A DNA stretch of 50,744 nucleotides from Kiritimatiellia bacterium (GCA_026417735.1 JAOACR010000013.1:1-50744), one strand, 5' to 3'; shown: positions 36,378-45,166, numbered from the stretch's first letter. The notes: generated by a model from the sequence alone, not told the origin. Program-made: numbers and translations.

Positions 36378-37727
36378 CTAGCGGTTGAACACCGCCCCCA
36401 GCTTGCGCGCCGCACCCGGCAACGCAAACACCGCCACGCGGTCCCCCGCCGCCAACCGCGTCTCCCCCGTCGGTACCACCACCTCGTGTTCGCGCTGCAT
36501 CGTCGCCAGAATCATTCCCTTCGGCAGCGAGAGCGAGCGCACGCTCCGCCCCACCCACGGGTGCTCCGTCCCCAGCTCCAGCTCCAGCAGCTCCCCCGGC
36601 AGCGTCTGGAACAGCGTCGCCGCCCGCACGCTGCGGCCGCGCATGAAGTGCAAAATCGCGTTCATCATCGAAAGGTGCGGACTCACCGCACGGTCAAGCA
36701 GACTCAACGAGTTGATGATCGGCACGTAACCGGGCTTCGACACGCTCCCCACCGTGAAACTCGCCCCCGCCTTTTGCGCGAGAAGACACATGATGATGTT
36801 GTTCTCGTCGCTGCCGGTGGTCGCGACAAAGGCGGTCCGCTCATCGACGCCGGCGCTCTCCATCATCTCGGTCGTCATCGCGTCGCCGTGCAGCACCAGC
36901 GCGCGGTTCACCGCCGCCGAACACGCGTTCGCGGTCTCCTCATCGCTCTCGATCAGCGCAACCTCCAGATCGGTGGCCTCCAGTTGCCGGGCCGTAGTCA
37001 GTCCGAGCGTCCCACCCCCCGCAATCACCACGCGGCGCAGCTGTGGTCGGTCCGGATACACCACGCTCAGCAGCTCCAACAGCGCCGACCGGGGACCCAC
37101 CGCGTACAGGTCGTCCCCCACCATGAACGTCGTCTCACCGTATGGGATCTCCACCTGCTCGCCCCGCCGACAAGCGATAAAGCGGACTGCACGAGCCAGC
37201 TCCGGCGGGAGGCACTCCCTCACCGTCAGGCGAAGCAGCGGACTGTCGGCCGAGACCTTGAACCCCATCGCCAACACCCGCCCCTGGAGCAGATCCACCA
37301 CCTCCTCCGCACCAGGCAATTGCAGCAGATACGCGAGCTCCACCGCGCATTCCGCCTTTGAATTCACCGCGAGATCCACTCCAAGCTCCGCCAACGGCAG
37401 CAGGTCCGCTCCCTCCCGCAGATCGAGACGAGAAACTCGGGCCACGCGGTGCCGCACACCCGCCGCCCGCCCGCACGCGCACGCGAGGATGTTCACCTCG
37501 TCGTTGTCCGTCACCGCCACCAGCAGGTCCGCCCCCGGCAGACCGGCCTCCCGCAACACGGAGGGGCTGACCCCGTGGCCCACAACCGTCTGCACATCCA
37601 TTTCCGCCTGAACGGCGTTCAACGCCTCCTCATCGGAGTCGATCAGGACGACATCAAACCGTTCAGCGTACAGCCGGGCGGCCAGCTCGCGTCCGGCGCT
37701 ACCCGCACCAATGATGATGGCTCTCAT
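36378..37727 (-). CDS. trkA: Trk system cytosolic gating subunit TrkA
   Basis: Cytosolic ring protein that gates TrkH in response to NAD(H)/ATP. The 449-residue product is a tandem RCK protein: the first NAD-binding half begins MRAIIIGAGSAGRELAARL with LIDSDEE, the second RRVVIAGGGTLGLTTARQL with LIESDEE, each followed by a TrkA-C domain (VSADSPLLRLTVREC and GTEHPWVGRSVRSL). The ATG at 37727 has no Shine-Dalgarno. A -10 box TATCAT lies about 54 nt upstream, and a G-quadruplex motif sits just above that promoter. Confidence 0.95.
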   Translation of the reverse strand: MRAIIIGAGSAGRELAARLYAERFDVVLIDSDEEALNAVQAEMDVQTVVGHGVSPSVLREAGLPGADLLVAVTDNDEVNILACACGRAAGVRHRVARVSRLDLREGADLLPLAELGVDLAVNSKAECAVELAYLLQLPGAEEVVDLLQGRVLAMGFKVSADSPLLRLTVRECLPPELARAVRFIACRRGEQVEIPYGETTFMVGDDLYAVGPRSALLELLSVVYPDRPQLRRVVIAGGGTLGLTTARQLEATDLEVALIESDEETANACSAAVNRALVLHGDAMTTEMMESAGVDERTAFVATTGSDENNIIMCLLAQKAGASFTVGSVSKPGYVPIINSLSLLDRAVSPHLSMMNAILHFMRGRSVRAATLFQTLPGELLELELGTEHPWVGRSVRSLSLPKGMILATMQREHEVVVPTGETRLAAGDRVAVFALPGAARKLGAVFNR

Positions 37728-37751
37728 CAAACAGTTCGGCGGACCCGCCAC

Positions 37752-37763
37752 CCTCCGCGGAGG
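37752..37763. promoter_or_regulatory. 12-bp perfect palindrome in the trkA leader
   Basis: CCTCCGCGGAGG, between the predicted promoter (37782-37810) and the trkA start. Candidate operator or short RNA hairpin. Confidence 0.3.
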
Positions 37764-37781
37764 TTCGCCCGCCGCCCGTCC

Positions 37782-37810
37782 ATGATAGCCGAAACCGGCT
37801 CCTTCCGCCA
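37782..37810 (-). promoter_or_regulatory. Candidate trkA-trkH promoter
   Basis: Minus strand: TGGCGG, 17-bp spacer, TATCAT. The -10 box is good, the -35 box weak. Confidence 0.38.
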
Positions 37811-37815
37811 GACCA

Positions 37816-37846
37816 CCCCCCACCCCCGCGTCCCCCGCCTCCCCCC
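37816..37846 (-). other. Four-tract G-quadruplex motif
   Basis: On the minus strand there are four G-runs of 6, 5, 5 and 6 bases (37846-37841, 37836-37832, 37827-37823, 37821-37816) with loops of 4, 4 and 1 base. It is a textbook intramolecular quadruplex pattern on the non-template strand, ending 5 bp from the -35 box of the trkA-trkH promoter. Confidence 0.7.
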
Positions 37847-37898
37847 ATGCGCCGCAGGGACACGCGCCAGCCTGACGGTCGGGCCGCCGCCGGGCGGC

Positions 37899-39248
37899 TC
37901 AGCCGATCGGCCAGCCCGCGCGGGGATTTTCTGGCTTCAGCAGCCGGTTTGCCTCGCCGGGTTCCTCGAAGCGCCCCGCCGTCCCATTCCACCTCAGCTC
38001 GCGGCCGGGAAAGCGCTGGGCAATGATGCCGAGCAACGCGATCTCCGTCAGCGGACCTCCGTAGCCGAAGTCGGAACCGGCCTGCCGGCCGGTCTGGATT
38101 GCCTCAACGAAGTCCTCGTAGTGGCCCCCCCGGACCCTCGGCAAACGCTGCGGCGGCAGTTGAAATTCCCGCATTGCCGACTCCGGAATCAACCGCACAC
38201 TGGCCGCACCATGAGACCCGTACACGATGGAACCCCGATCGCCCACGACGAGCGCGCCAATGTCCGGAAGCTCCCGATCCGGCTCCAGCTCGGGCGGCCG
38301 GGGCGGACGGATCGTGCCGTCGTACCAGTGCAGCACCACCGCCCCCCGGCCCGCAATCGCTGGGAAACGAAATTCAATGTGCGAGCCGAAAGGGAACGTC
38401 TCGCCATGCACCGCAGGGTCAAAGCGGTCGGTCGCAACCGCGCGGATGGTGGACGGCGCCCCCAGATCCAGTGCCCAAAAGACCGGGTCCACGACGTGAC
38501 AGACCCAGTCACCGATCGTGCCGCAGCCAAACGCAAACCAGTTTCGCCACGCGCCCGGCAGATAGGCGGAGTGATACGGCCGCTCCGCCGCCGGCCCGAG
38601 CCAGCAATCCCAGTCCAAGCCCTCCGGCACCGGCATCCGCTCCGCCAGAACGTGCAGCTTCGGAATCGCACAGTGGATCCTGGAGCACCAGGCGTGCACC
38701 GTGTGCACCCGCCCGATCGCTCCCGCCTCGATCCACTCGCGAAACAGCCGCATGGTACCCGCGGAGTGGCCCTGGTTACCCAGCTGCGTGACCACTTTCG
38801 CCGCCCGTGAGGCGCGGACCAGTGCCCGCACCTCGTGAACCGAATGGGCCAACGGCTTCTCGCAGTAGACATGCTTGCCCAACTGAATCGCCGCCAGCGC
38901 CGCACAGGCGTGAGTGTGATCCGGCGTCGAAACAACCACCACATCCAACTCGCCCGCGTGGCGCTCCAACATCCGCCGATAGTCGCGATAACGCGGCACA
39001 TCAGGATGCCGCTGATAGGTCGACGCCGCACGTCGCTCGTCAGCATCCGCAAACGCGACCACTCGAACGTGCGGCAAAAGACCTGCCAGATTGTCCGCCC
39101 CCCGACCCCCGGCGCCGATGAATGCCGCCCGCAATTTCTGACGTTCCGCCGCGTCTACCGCGGGTACCCGCCGAACCAGTCCTGCCGTGACCGCCGCCGC
39201 GCCGGCTCGCAACAGCTCACGCCGACACACGAGCCGAAGGCCTCTCAT
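37899..39248 (-). CDS. Tat-exported Gfo/Idh/MocA family oxidoreductase
   Basis: A 449-residue protein with a twin-arginine type leader (VCRRELLRAGAAAVTAGLVRR). The nucleotide-binding loop is AAFIGAGGRGADNL, the family motif VSTPDHTHACAALAAIQLGKHVYCEKP has the regular EKP lysine, and GTIGDWVCHVVDPVFWALD fits the HxxD-type active-site position. Substrate unknown. ATG at 39248 or GTG at 39257 could start it; neither has a strong ribosome site. Its promoter region carries two palindromes. It is related in family, but not closely in sequence, to the two genes at 1.1-4.0 kb. Confidence 0.86.
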   Translation of the reverse strand: MRGLRLVCRRELLRAGAAAVTAGLVRRVPAVDAAERQKLRAAFIGAGGRGADNLAGLLPHVRVVAFADADERRAASTYQRHPDVPRYRDYRRMLERHAGELDVVVVSTPDHTHACAALAAIQLGKHVYCEKPLAHSVHEVRALVRASRAAKVVTQLGNQGHSAGTMRLFREWIEAGAIGRVHTVHAWCSRIHCAIPKLHVLAERMPVPEGLDWDCWLGPAAERPYHSAYLPGAWRNWFAFGCGTIGDWVCHVVDPVFWALDLGAPSTIRAVATDRFDPAVHGETFPFGSHIEFRFPAIAGRGAVVLHWYDGTIRPPRPPELEPDRELPDIGALVVGDRGSIVYGSHGAASVRLIPESAMREFQLPPQRLPRVRGGHYEDFVEAIQTGRQAGSDFGYGGPLTEIALLGIIAQRFPGRELRWNGTAGRFEEPGEANRLLKPENPRAGWPIG

Positions 39249-39277
39249 CCGTTTCACCGCCGTTCAACCCCCCTGGC

Positions 39278-39304
39278 GGATCCCCTTCCGGCCGGAGGGG
39301 ATCC
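39278..39304. promoter_or_regulatory. 27-bp near-perfect palindrome at the predicted transcript start
   Basis: Two 13-base arms, GGATCCCCT(T)CCGG and CCGGAGGGGATCC, match completely except for one extra T in the left arm. It begins 1-2 nt downstream of the predicted start of the minus-strand transcript from the 39313-39341 promoter. Operator or 5'-terminal mRNA hairpin. Confidence 0.6.
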
Positions 39305-39312
39305 TTGGCGAA

Positions 39313-39341
39313 ATTATTACCTGCCACTGCACCGGTGTCGA
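39313..39341 (-). promoter_or_regulatory. Strong sigma70-like promoter for the 39248 oxidoreductase gene
   Basis: Minus strand: TCGACA, 17-bp spacer, AATAAT, five of six consensus bases in each box. Flanked by palindromes on both sides. Confidence 0.6.
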
Positions 39342-39350
39342 TCGCCGCAT

Positions 39351-39373
39351 TGAGCGGTCAGCTGCACCGCTCA
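39351..39373. promoter_or_regulatory. Inverted repeat upstream of the -35 box
   Basis: TGAGCGGT (39351-39358) and ACCGCTCA (39366-39373) with a 7-base gap, ending 9 bp upstream of the -35 box. Candidate regulator-binding site. Confidence 0.45.
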
Positions 39374-39748
39374 CCAGAATCAGTGTGCAAAAAATGGCAC
39401 TCCCGGCCCGGTATCCGCCCACCGCCACGACCACCAGCAGTGATTCAGCGCCGCAGGCCAACCCGCATGGTGCCGGCACCGTCCAACCCTTGGCGGTTCC
39501 GGCGGTAGAGCTTTCCAAGGTTTGGACAATGCGTTATGCGAGCCGGGAGCGGCATTCAGAGAGGAACCGGACACCGTCGTCGTCCACGCGAGATTTCCCA
39601 TACCGTGCGGCGGCTGACCCTACCCGGCCCCGCTGGACCGGTTGGAGGCCTCATCGGAAGTGCTCGGTGCTGGAGATTCTCCCGACCGTGGGAGTTCGAA
39701 CACGGAGCCAGGCCCTGCCATTCCCCTCGAGATGGGCACTTCGCCGGC

Positions 39749-39777
39749 TCGTCATCTCGACAACGTTGCGGTAACAT
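39749..39777 (+). promoter_or_regulatory. Weak candidate promoter for the antiporter-EIIA gene
   Basis: TCGTCA, 17-bp spacer, TAACAT; the ATG at 39788 follows 10 nt after the -10 box. Confidence 0.3.
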
Positions 39778-39787
39778 GCTCAGCTCA

Positions 39788-42613
39788 ATGATCCCGGTCT
39801 GCGATCGCCATAGGGTACGGAGGGATCGTTCATCGGCCGGAAGGCCCGGGCCCACGCGCCGCCCGCGTGTTGGCCTTTCGGTGCCGACCCCTGCTACGTT
39901 GGGGCGCTGGGGGCTGTTGCTCGCCCCGGGTCTGCTGTTTCTGCCGGTCACCGCGTCGGCCGCGGAGGCCGGCGCAGCATCCGCCTCCGCCCCGGACCTC
40001 ACGGCCCGCATGATGCTGCTGGCCATTCAGCTGGGCACGTTGCTGTTTGCAGCGCGGCTGGGCCGGATGGTGTTCGAGCGGTGGCGGCTGCCAGGTGTCC
40101 TCGGCGAGGTGGCCATTGGCATCCTCATCGGTCCCTACGCGCTGGGTGGCATCCCCCTTGCGGCACTCGGTTTCCCCCACGGCCTCTTCCCGCCTTTTCA
40201 GAGCAGCGGCGAGGGAACGTTTGCGGTAACGCCAGAGCTGTACGGCTTTTGTACTGTCGCCTCGATCCTGCTGCTGTTCATGGTGGGCCTCGAAACCGAT
40301 CTGGCGCTCTTTCTGCGCTATTCGCTGCCGGGCGCGCTGGTCGGCATCGGGGGCGTCGTCGCGTCATTCCTTCTGGGCGCCGCGGTCGGCATGCTCTGGC
40401 TGCCCCGCCTCACTGGCGAAGTCTATCGGGTGACGTCTGCTCCCATTATTTTCATGGGCGTCCTATCCACCGCGACCTCGGTCGGCATCACCGCCCGCAT
40501 TCTCTCCGAGGTTCGTCGGCTCGACTCTCCCGAAGGTGTGACGATCCTGGCCGCCGCGGTAATCGACGATGTGCTTGGGGTGATTTTGCTGGCGACCTCA
40601 CTCGGGGTGCTCGGGGCCGGCGTCAAGGGGGGGCGCGCCAGTTGGGGTGCGATCGGTGAGCTGGCGCTGAAAACATTCGGCATCTGGCTGGCCGCCACAA
40701 CCATCGGCCTCCTCGCCTCACGTCGGATCGGCAGCCTTCTGAAGCTGTTCCGGGATCGAATGGCGATCGCGCTGATGGCGTTCGGCCTGGCGCTGATTGC
40801 GGCCGGCATCTTCGAAGAGGCCCACCTCGCGATGATCATCGGCGCGTACGTGACGGGTCTGTCCCTCTCGCGGACCGATATCAGCCGGCTCGTGGTGGAG
40901 CAGCTTCACCCCGTTCACGCGCTGCTGGTGCCCGTCTTCTTTGTGGTGATGGGGATGCTGGTGGACCTCCGGGCCCTACTGTCCTGGCAGGTGGTTGGAT
41001 TCGGAGCCGTCTACACCGCCGGCGCGATCCTCGCGAAAGTGATCGGTTGTGCACTGCCGGCCTTGGGGTGCGGCTTCAATTTCCGCGGAGCGCTGCGCAT
41101 CGGCGTCGGGATGGTCCCGCGCGGGGAGGTCGCACTGTTGATCGCCGGCATCGGCGTCTCGGCCGGGTACCTGAGCCCCCAAGTCTTCGGCGTCGGCGTG
41201 CTGATGACGATGGTGACAACGCTGGTCGCGCCTGCGGTCTTGATGCGGCTGTTCCGCTCCGCCGCCGCCGGCACGAGGGCCGCCCCGGCCGCCGCCGCCC
41301 CGCCACCGACGATCGTCGAGTTTCCCACGCCGGAAACGGCGGCGTGGGTCGCCGGGCGCCTGCTCGAGCTGCTCGCCGCGGAAGGGTTCTTCGCGCACGA
41401 GCTGGACCCCGGCGGCGGCATCTATCAGCTCCGCAAGGACGACGCGGTGATCACCTTTGAGCAGGACGGTGCCCGGCTGGCCTTCCGGCACCGCCCCCGT
41501 GAAGCGGCGCTGATCCGCACCGCCCTGCTCGAGGTCGCCGCAGATTTCGAGCGCATGCTCGCACAGCTGCGCACGCCGCTGGAGTCTGCCGCACTCTCCC
41601 GCTCGCTGGCCACCGCCCCGGCCGACGGTCGTCCGCTGTCGCTGCTGCCAGCGGTGCTGCGCCCCTCCGCAATGGTCCCACGCCTGCGGGCGACCAACCG
41701 CAACGACGCGATTGCGGAACTGGTCGAAACGCTCGCGGCCGCCGGCTTCGTGCGCGACGCCGGCGACGCCCGCCGCGCAGTGCTCGAGCGCGAGGCGGTC
41801 ATGTCCACGGGCCTCCAGCACGGCGTCGCGCTGCCGCACGGCCGCACCGACGCAGTGACCGACATCGTCTGCGCGGTCGGGCTCTCACCCGCCGGCATCG
41901 ATTTCGGCTCCCTCGACCGCCAGCCCGCCCGCATCATCGTGCTGACACTGGCGCCCCGCAGCATCCCCGCCCCCCACGTTCAACTGCTGGCCGAGTTCGG
42001 TCAGCGCCTCGATGCGCTCGGCCGGGTACTGTTGCTCTCCTGCGAGACGGGCGCACAAATGCACGAGTGGTTGGTCACGCCGCCGGTCGCCGCGCCCTCA
42101 CCGCCTCGCGAGGTACTCCAGCTCCCGGCCGCTGTCCGCTGGGTGCGACGCCTCTGGCGCTGGCTGCGACCACCGCCGGCCGCCCTCCGACCACAGGCGT
42201 TTGTGCTCGACCTCGACGCCGGCACGCCAGAAGCCGCGATCCACCAGCTGGTCTCCCGCGCCGCCGCGCGCCGGCGCGACCTGCCGGCAGAGGAAATCGC
42301 CTCGGCGATCGTCGCTCGCGAGCGGATCGCACCGACCGGTCTCGTGCGCGGCATCGCGCTGCCGCACGCGCGGACGGACCGCGTCGCCGAACCGTGGGTG
42401 GCGCTCGGCCTTCATCCGGCGGGGCTCGACTTCGGCGGCGAAGACCGAAAACCCGCCCACGTACTGCTCCTCGCCGCTCTGCCCCGCTGGCGGACGGATG
42501 CCGTCACCCTTCGCCGTCTCGCCGCGCTGGTCGCACAAGTGGATGCGATCGGCCTCGAGCGATGGCGCGCCGTTCGTACCGCGCGCGAGATCGCGATGCT
42601 GCTCGGCGACTGA
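39788..42613 (+). CDS. Kef-type cation:proton antiporter fused to two PTS EIIA domains
   Basis: About 941 residues. After a signal-like hydrophobic segment (GRWGLLLAPGLLFLPVTASAAEA) comes a CPA2-type Na+/K+:H+ exchanger domain (roughly residues 74-490, with GEVAIGILIGPYALGG, AAAVIDDVLGVILLA and GVGMVPRGEVALLIAGIG). A linker follows, then two mannitol/fructose-type EIIA domains. Each has its phosphorylatable His: His684 in STGLQHGVALPHGRTD and His860 in PTGLVRGIALPHARTD. The likely role is cation export or pH control set by phosphorylation from a PTS (Hpr/EI) relay. No EI, HPr or sugar EIIC gene is in the window. The start is uncertain: ATGs at 39776 and 39788 both lack Shine-Dalgarno sites. 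Confidence 0.85.
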   Translation: MIPVCDRHRVRRDRSSAGRPGPTRRPRVGLSVPTPATLGRWGLLLAPGLLFLPVTASAAEAGAASASAPDLTARMMLLAIQLGTLLFAARLGRMVFERWRLPGVLGEVAIGILIGPYALGGIPLAALGFPHGLFPPFQSSGEGTFAVTPELYGFCTVASILLLFMVGLETDLALFLRYSLPGALVGIGGVVASFLLGAAVGMLWLPRLTGEVYRVTSAPIIFMGVLSTATSVGITARILSEVRRLDSPEGVTILAAAVIDDVLGVILLATSLGVLGAGVKGGRASWGAIGELALKTFGIWLAATTIGLLASRRIGSLLKLFRDRMAIALMAFGLALIAAGIFEEAHLAMIIGAYVTGLSLSRTDISRLVVEQLHPVHALLVPVFFVVMGMLVDLRALLSWQVVGFGAVYTAGAILAKVIGCALPALGCGFNFRGALRIGVGMVPRGEVALLIAGIGVSAGYLSPQVFGVGVLMTMVTTLVAPAVLMRLFRSAAAGTRAAPAAAAPPPTIVEFPTPETAAWVAGRLLELLAAEGFFAHELDPGGGIYQLRKDDAVITFEQDGARLAFRHRPREAALIRTALLEVAADFERMLAQLRTPLESAALSRSLATAPADGRPLSLLPAVLRPSAMVPRLRATNRNDAIAELVETLAAAGFVRDAGDARRAVLEREAVMSTGLQHGVALPHGRTDAVTDIVCAVGLSPAGIDFGSLDRQPARIIVLTLAPRSIPAPHVQLLAEFGQRLDALGRVLLLSCETGAQMHEWLVTPPVAAPSPPREVLQLPAAVRWVRRLWRWLRPPPAALRPQAFVLDLDAGTPEAAIHQLVSRAAARRRDLPAEEIASAIVARERIAPTGLVRGIALPHARTDRVAEPWVALGLHPAGLDFGGEDRKPAHVLLLAALPRWRTDAVTLRRLAALVAQVDAIGLERWRAVRTAREIAMLLGD

Positions 42614-42646
42614 GCCGGCCGCGCTCGAACCGTCGTACGCTGGCGC

Positions 42647-42675
42647 TTCGCGGCCCCCGCGCGGCCGCCTATACT
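42647..42675 (+). promoter_or_regulatory. Sigma70-like promoter for the GHL10 gene (leaderless geometry)
   Basis: TTCGCG, 17-bp spacer, TATACT. The ATG at 42683 lies 7 nt after the -10 box. Confidence 0.45.
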
Positions 42676-42682
42676 TCCCGTT

Positions 42683-45166
42683 ATGAAACACCACCACCGT
42701 CCCGCCGCCCGCCGCGTCGCCGCCGCGATGTGCCCGCACCTGCAACGCGCATTCCTCATCGCGGCGACCTGCGCGATCACCGGCTGCCGGCTGACCCAGC
42801 CGCCGTGCCCGCCCGCAGGAGACGAATCACCCATCATACTGAACCCGGTCGAACTGGACTGGCAGCCTCATGCCGGCGCCGCGCCCCCCTTGAAACTCAC
42901 GGACGCCGAGCAGCCGGCAGCCGTTTTTCGCTGTCCCTTCGATTCGCTCCGGGGCGAACGCGTGTACTGGGACGCCGATCTGCGACTCGACCTCTCCGCC
43001 TGCACTGCGCTGCGTGTGCCCGTGCGCGTCTCCTCCCCGAACCCAATCGAGGGGGTTTCGTTGTACTTCCGGAGTGGCCCCGGTTGGTACCATCTCACGC
43101 TCCGTCTTCCCCCCGCCACCGGCATATGGCGCATCGTCACCGTGCCGCTGGAAACCGCCGCAGCGGAGGGCCGGCCCGGTGGCTGGTCCGGAATCGAAGC
43201 GCTCCGCTTCTCCGTCTGGCGCGGCGGAACCACCGCCACCGACATCGCGGTGGGACCGGTACGCGCGGTCGGCACGCTGGGCCGAGACATCCTCGTTGCG
43301 GTGCTTCGTCCGCCGGCCACAGACGACGAGCAGGGCGAGTCCCGGTTCGCGCGGCAGCTCGCGCAGGAAACGGTGGAGGATCTTCGAACTGCCGGCATTC
43401 CCGCCCTCGCGATGGAGGGCGAGGAGGGACTTGAACGAGCCGGATCCCGCCGCGTGCCGGTCCTCGCGGTGCCGTACTACCCCGACGCACCGACCGGTGT
43501 CGTTGCGCGCCTCGCCGCGCTGCTGGAGAGCGGCACCAGGCTGATCATCGCCTATGATGTGCCACCGCCACTGCAGCAGGCGCTCGGCGTTGGCGGCGGG
43601 CGGTATCTCCGCGACGACGCGCGTCGTCAGTTCGCCGAAATCCGCGTCACGTCCCGCGCGCTCCCCGGCGCGCCGCCTTCTCTGCGCCAGTCCTCCCACA
43701 ACATCCGCGCGTTCGAACCGCTCGAGGGCCGCTCGCAGGTGCTCGCCGAATGGTGGACCGCCGACGGCCGGCCGGCCTCGTATGCGGCGATCGTCGGCTC
43801 CTCCAATGGCATCGTGCTCGGTCACGTGCTGTTTGCGGCCGACCGCACTGCGCGCGCCCGCCTCTGGCGCGCGATGGTGCTGGGCCTGGCACCCGAGGTC
43901 GGCGCCGCCGCGGTCCGTCTGGCGCTGTCCCGGCCGCCCGAACCCGACCGGGTCGTATCCTCCGGCACCACGTCCTCGATCCGCCGCATGCTGCCGCGCA
44001 ACCATCCGGCGCAGGCAGAGCTCCGCATCGCGGAGGCGAAGCGCGAAGCAGCGCTACGTCTCGCCGCCCGCGGCCACCACGCCGAAGCGCTCGAACAGCT
44101 CGATGACGCACACCGCCACTTTGCCCGCGCCACCGCCGCGGCCGAGCCCCCCACCCCCCTCCCGTTCCGTGCCGTCTGGTGCCATGAGGCCTACGGCGTG
44201 CGCGGCCGCACATGGGACGAGGCGATCCACCATTTGGCCACCAACGGGATCACCGCCGTTCTGCCCAACGTGTGCTGGGGTGGCGTCGCCTTCTACCCCA
44301 GCGAAGTGCTACCCGTCGCCGATGAGGTCCGTGAACGCGGCGACGCGCTCGCAGAGTGCCTGGCCGCTGCCCGCCGATATCACCTCGAAGTCCACGCCTG
44401 GCGGGTCAACTGGAACCTCGGCCCCGCTCCCCGCCCGTTCATCGAACGGCTGCGTGCGGAGGGCCGGCTGCAGCGGGGGCGCGGCGGCGCACAGCGACCG
44501 TGGCTCTGCCCCTCCCACCCCGACAACCGGCGCCTCGAAGTCGAGGCGATGGTCGAGATCGCCCGCCGCTACAACGTGAACGGACTTCATTTCGACTACA
44601 TCCGCTATCCCGATGCCGACCACTGCGTGTGCGACGGCTGCCGCGCACGTTTCGAGGAGTCGACCGGCCGCCGTGTGCAGAACTGGCCCGACGACCTGTG
44701 GAGCGACCAGTGGCGCAGCGAGTGGAACGAGTGGCGACGCCGTCAGATCTCTCTCGTCGTTGAGGAGGTGCACCGGCGGGCGCGCGCGGCGCGCCCCGGC
44801 TTGAAGCTCTCCGCCGCGGTGTTTCGCAACTGGGAACGCGACCGGCACGGCGTCGCACAGGACTGGAAACTCTGGTGTGAGCGAGGGTGGCTGGATTTCG
44901 TCTGCCCAATGAACTACACGGACGACGCCGTCCAGTTTGAGCTGCTGGTGCGCCGACAGCGCGCATGGGCGGGGGCGGTGCCCCTTTGCCCCGGCATTGG
45001 CGCCAGCGCGGTGTCGCCACGGCTGACCGCAATGGACGTCACCGAACAGATCCGCATCGCGGAGCGGGCCGGCGCCGCCGGCTTCGTGGTCTTCAACTAC
45101 GGCGAGACGGAGTTCGAGGAGCTCATTCCGATGCTCGGCCTCGGCGTGCTGCGGCCGGCACGTTGA
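42683..45166 (+). CDS. GHL10-family glycoside hydrolase-like lipoprotein
   Basis: An 827-residue exported lipoprotein (signal peptide ending CAITGC). Three parts are visible. Residues about 50-200 look like a carbohydrate-binding beta-sandwich (GWYHLTLRLPPATGIWRIVTVPL in pieces). Residues about 205-450 alternate strands and helices like a glutaminase-type or ThuA-like fold (ILVAVLRPPATD, LPVLAVPYYPDAPTG-like). The C-terminal half is a GHL10 (DUF187) TIM barrel: FRAVWCHEAYGVRGRTWDEAIHHL, LEVHAWRVNWNLG, and GLHFDYIRYPD with the catalytic-type Asp. The substrate is unknown; outer-surface polysaccharide hydrolysis is the usual guess. The ATG has no Shine-Dalgarno. Confidence 0.85.
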   Translation: MKHHHRPAARRVAAAMCPHLQRAFLIAATCAITGCRLTQPPCPPAGDESPIILNPVELDWQPHAGAAPPLKLTDAEQPAAVFRCPFDSLRGERVYWDADLRLDLSACTALRVPVRVSSPNPIEGVSLYFRSGPGWYHLTLRLPPATGIWRIVTVPLETAAAEGRPGGWSGIEALRFSVWRGGTTATDIAVGPVRAVGTLGRDILVAVLRPPATDDEQGESRFARQLAQETVEDLRTAGIPALAMEGEEGLERAGSRRVPVLAVPYYPDAPTGVVARLAALLESGTRLIIAYDVPPPLQQALGVGGGRYLRDDARRQFAEIRVTSRALPGAPPSLRQSSHNIRAFEPLEGRSQVLAEWWTADGRPASYAAIVGSSNGIVLGHVLFAADRTARARLWRAMVLGLAPEVGAAAVRLALSRPPEPDRVVSSGTTSSIRRMLPRNHPAQAELRIAEAKREAALRLAARGHHAEALEQLDDAHRHFARATAAAEPPTPLPFRAVWCHEAYGVRGRTWDEAIHHLATNGITAVLPNVCWGGVAFYPSEVLPVADEVRERGDALAECLAAARRYHLEVHAWRVNWNLGPAPRPFIERLRAEGRLQRGRGGAQRPWLCPSHPDNRRLEVEAMVEIARRYNVNGLHFDYIRYPDADHCVCDGCRARFEESTGRRVQNWPDDLWSDQWRSEWNEWRRRQISLVVEEVHRRARAARPGLKLSAAVFRNWERDRHGVAQDWKLWCERGWLDFVCPMNYTDDAVQFELLVRRQRAWAGAVPLCPGIGASAVSPRLTAMDVTEQIRIAERAGAAGFVVFNYGETEFEELIPMLGLGVLRPAR

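Larger units (their letters stand above)
39258..39787. other. 530-bp divergent intergenic region
   Basis: Between the Gfo/Idh/MocA gene and the antiporter gene. It holds a minus-strand promoter, two inverted repeats and a weak plus-strand promoter, each listed separately. From about 39380 to 39745 I see nothing assignable; open frames there lack motifs or ribosome sites. Confidence 0.5.

Noticed and set aside
39264-39518. Minus-strand frame of 84 codons with a hydrophobic stretch upstream of the third oxidoreductase
   Set aside because: It spans the promoter and both palindromes and has no ribosome site.
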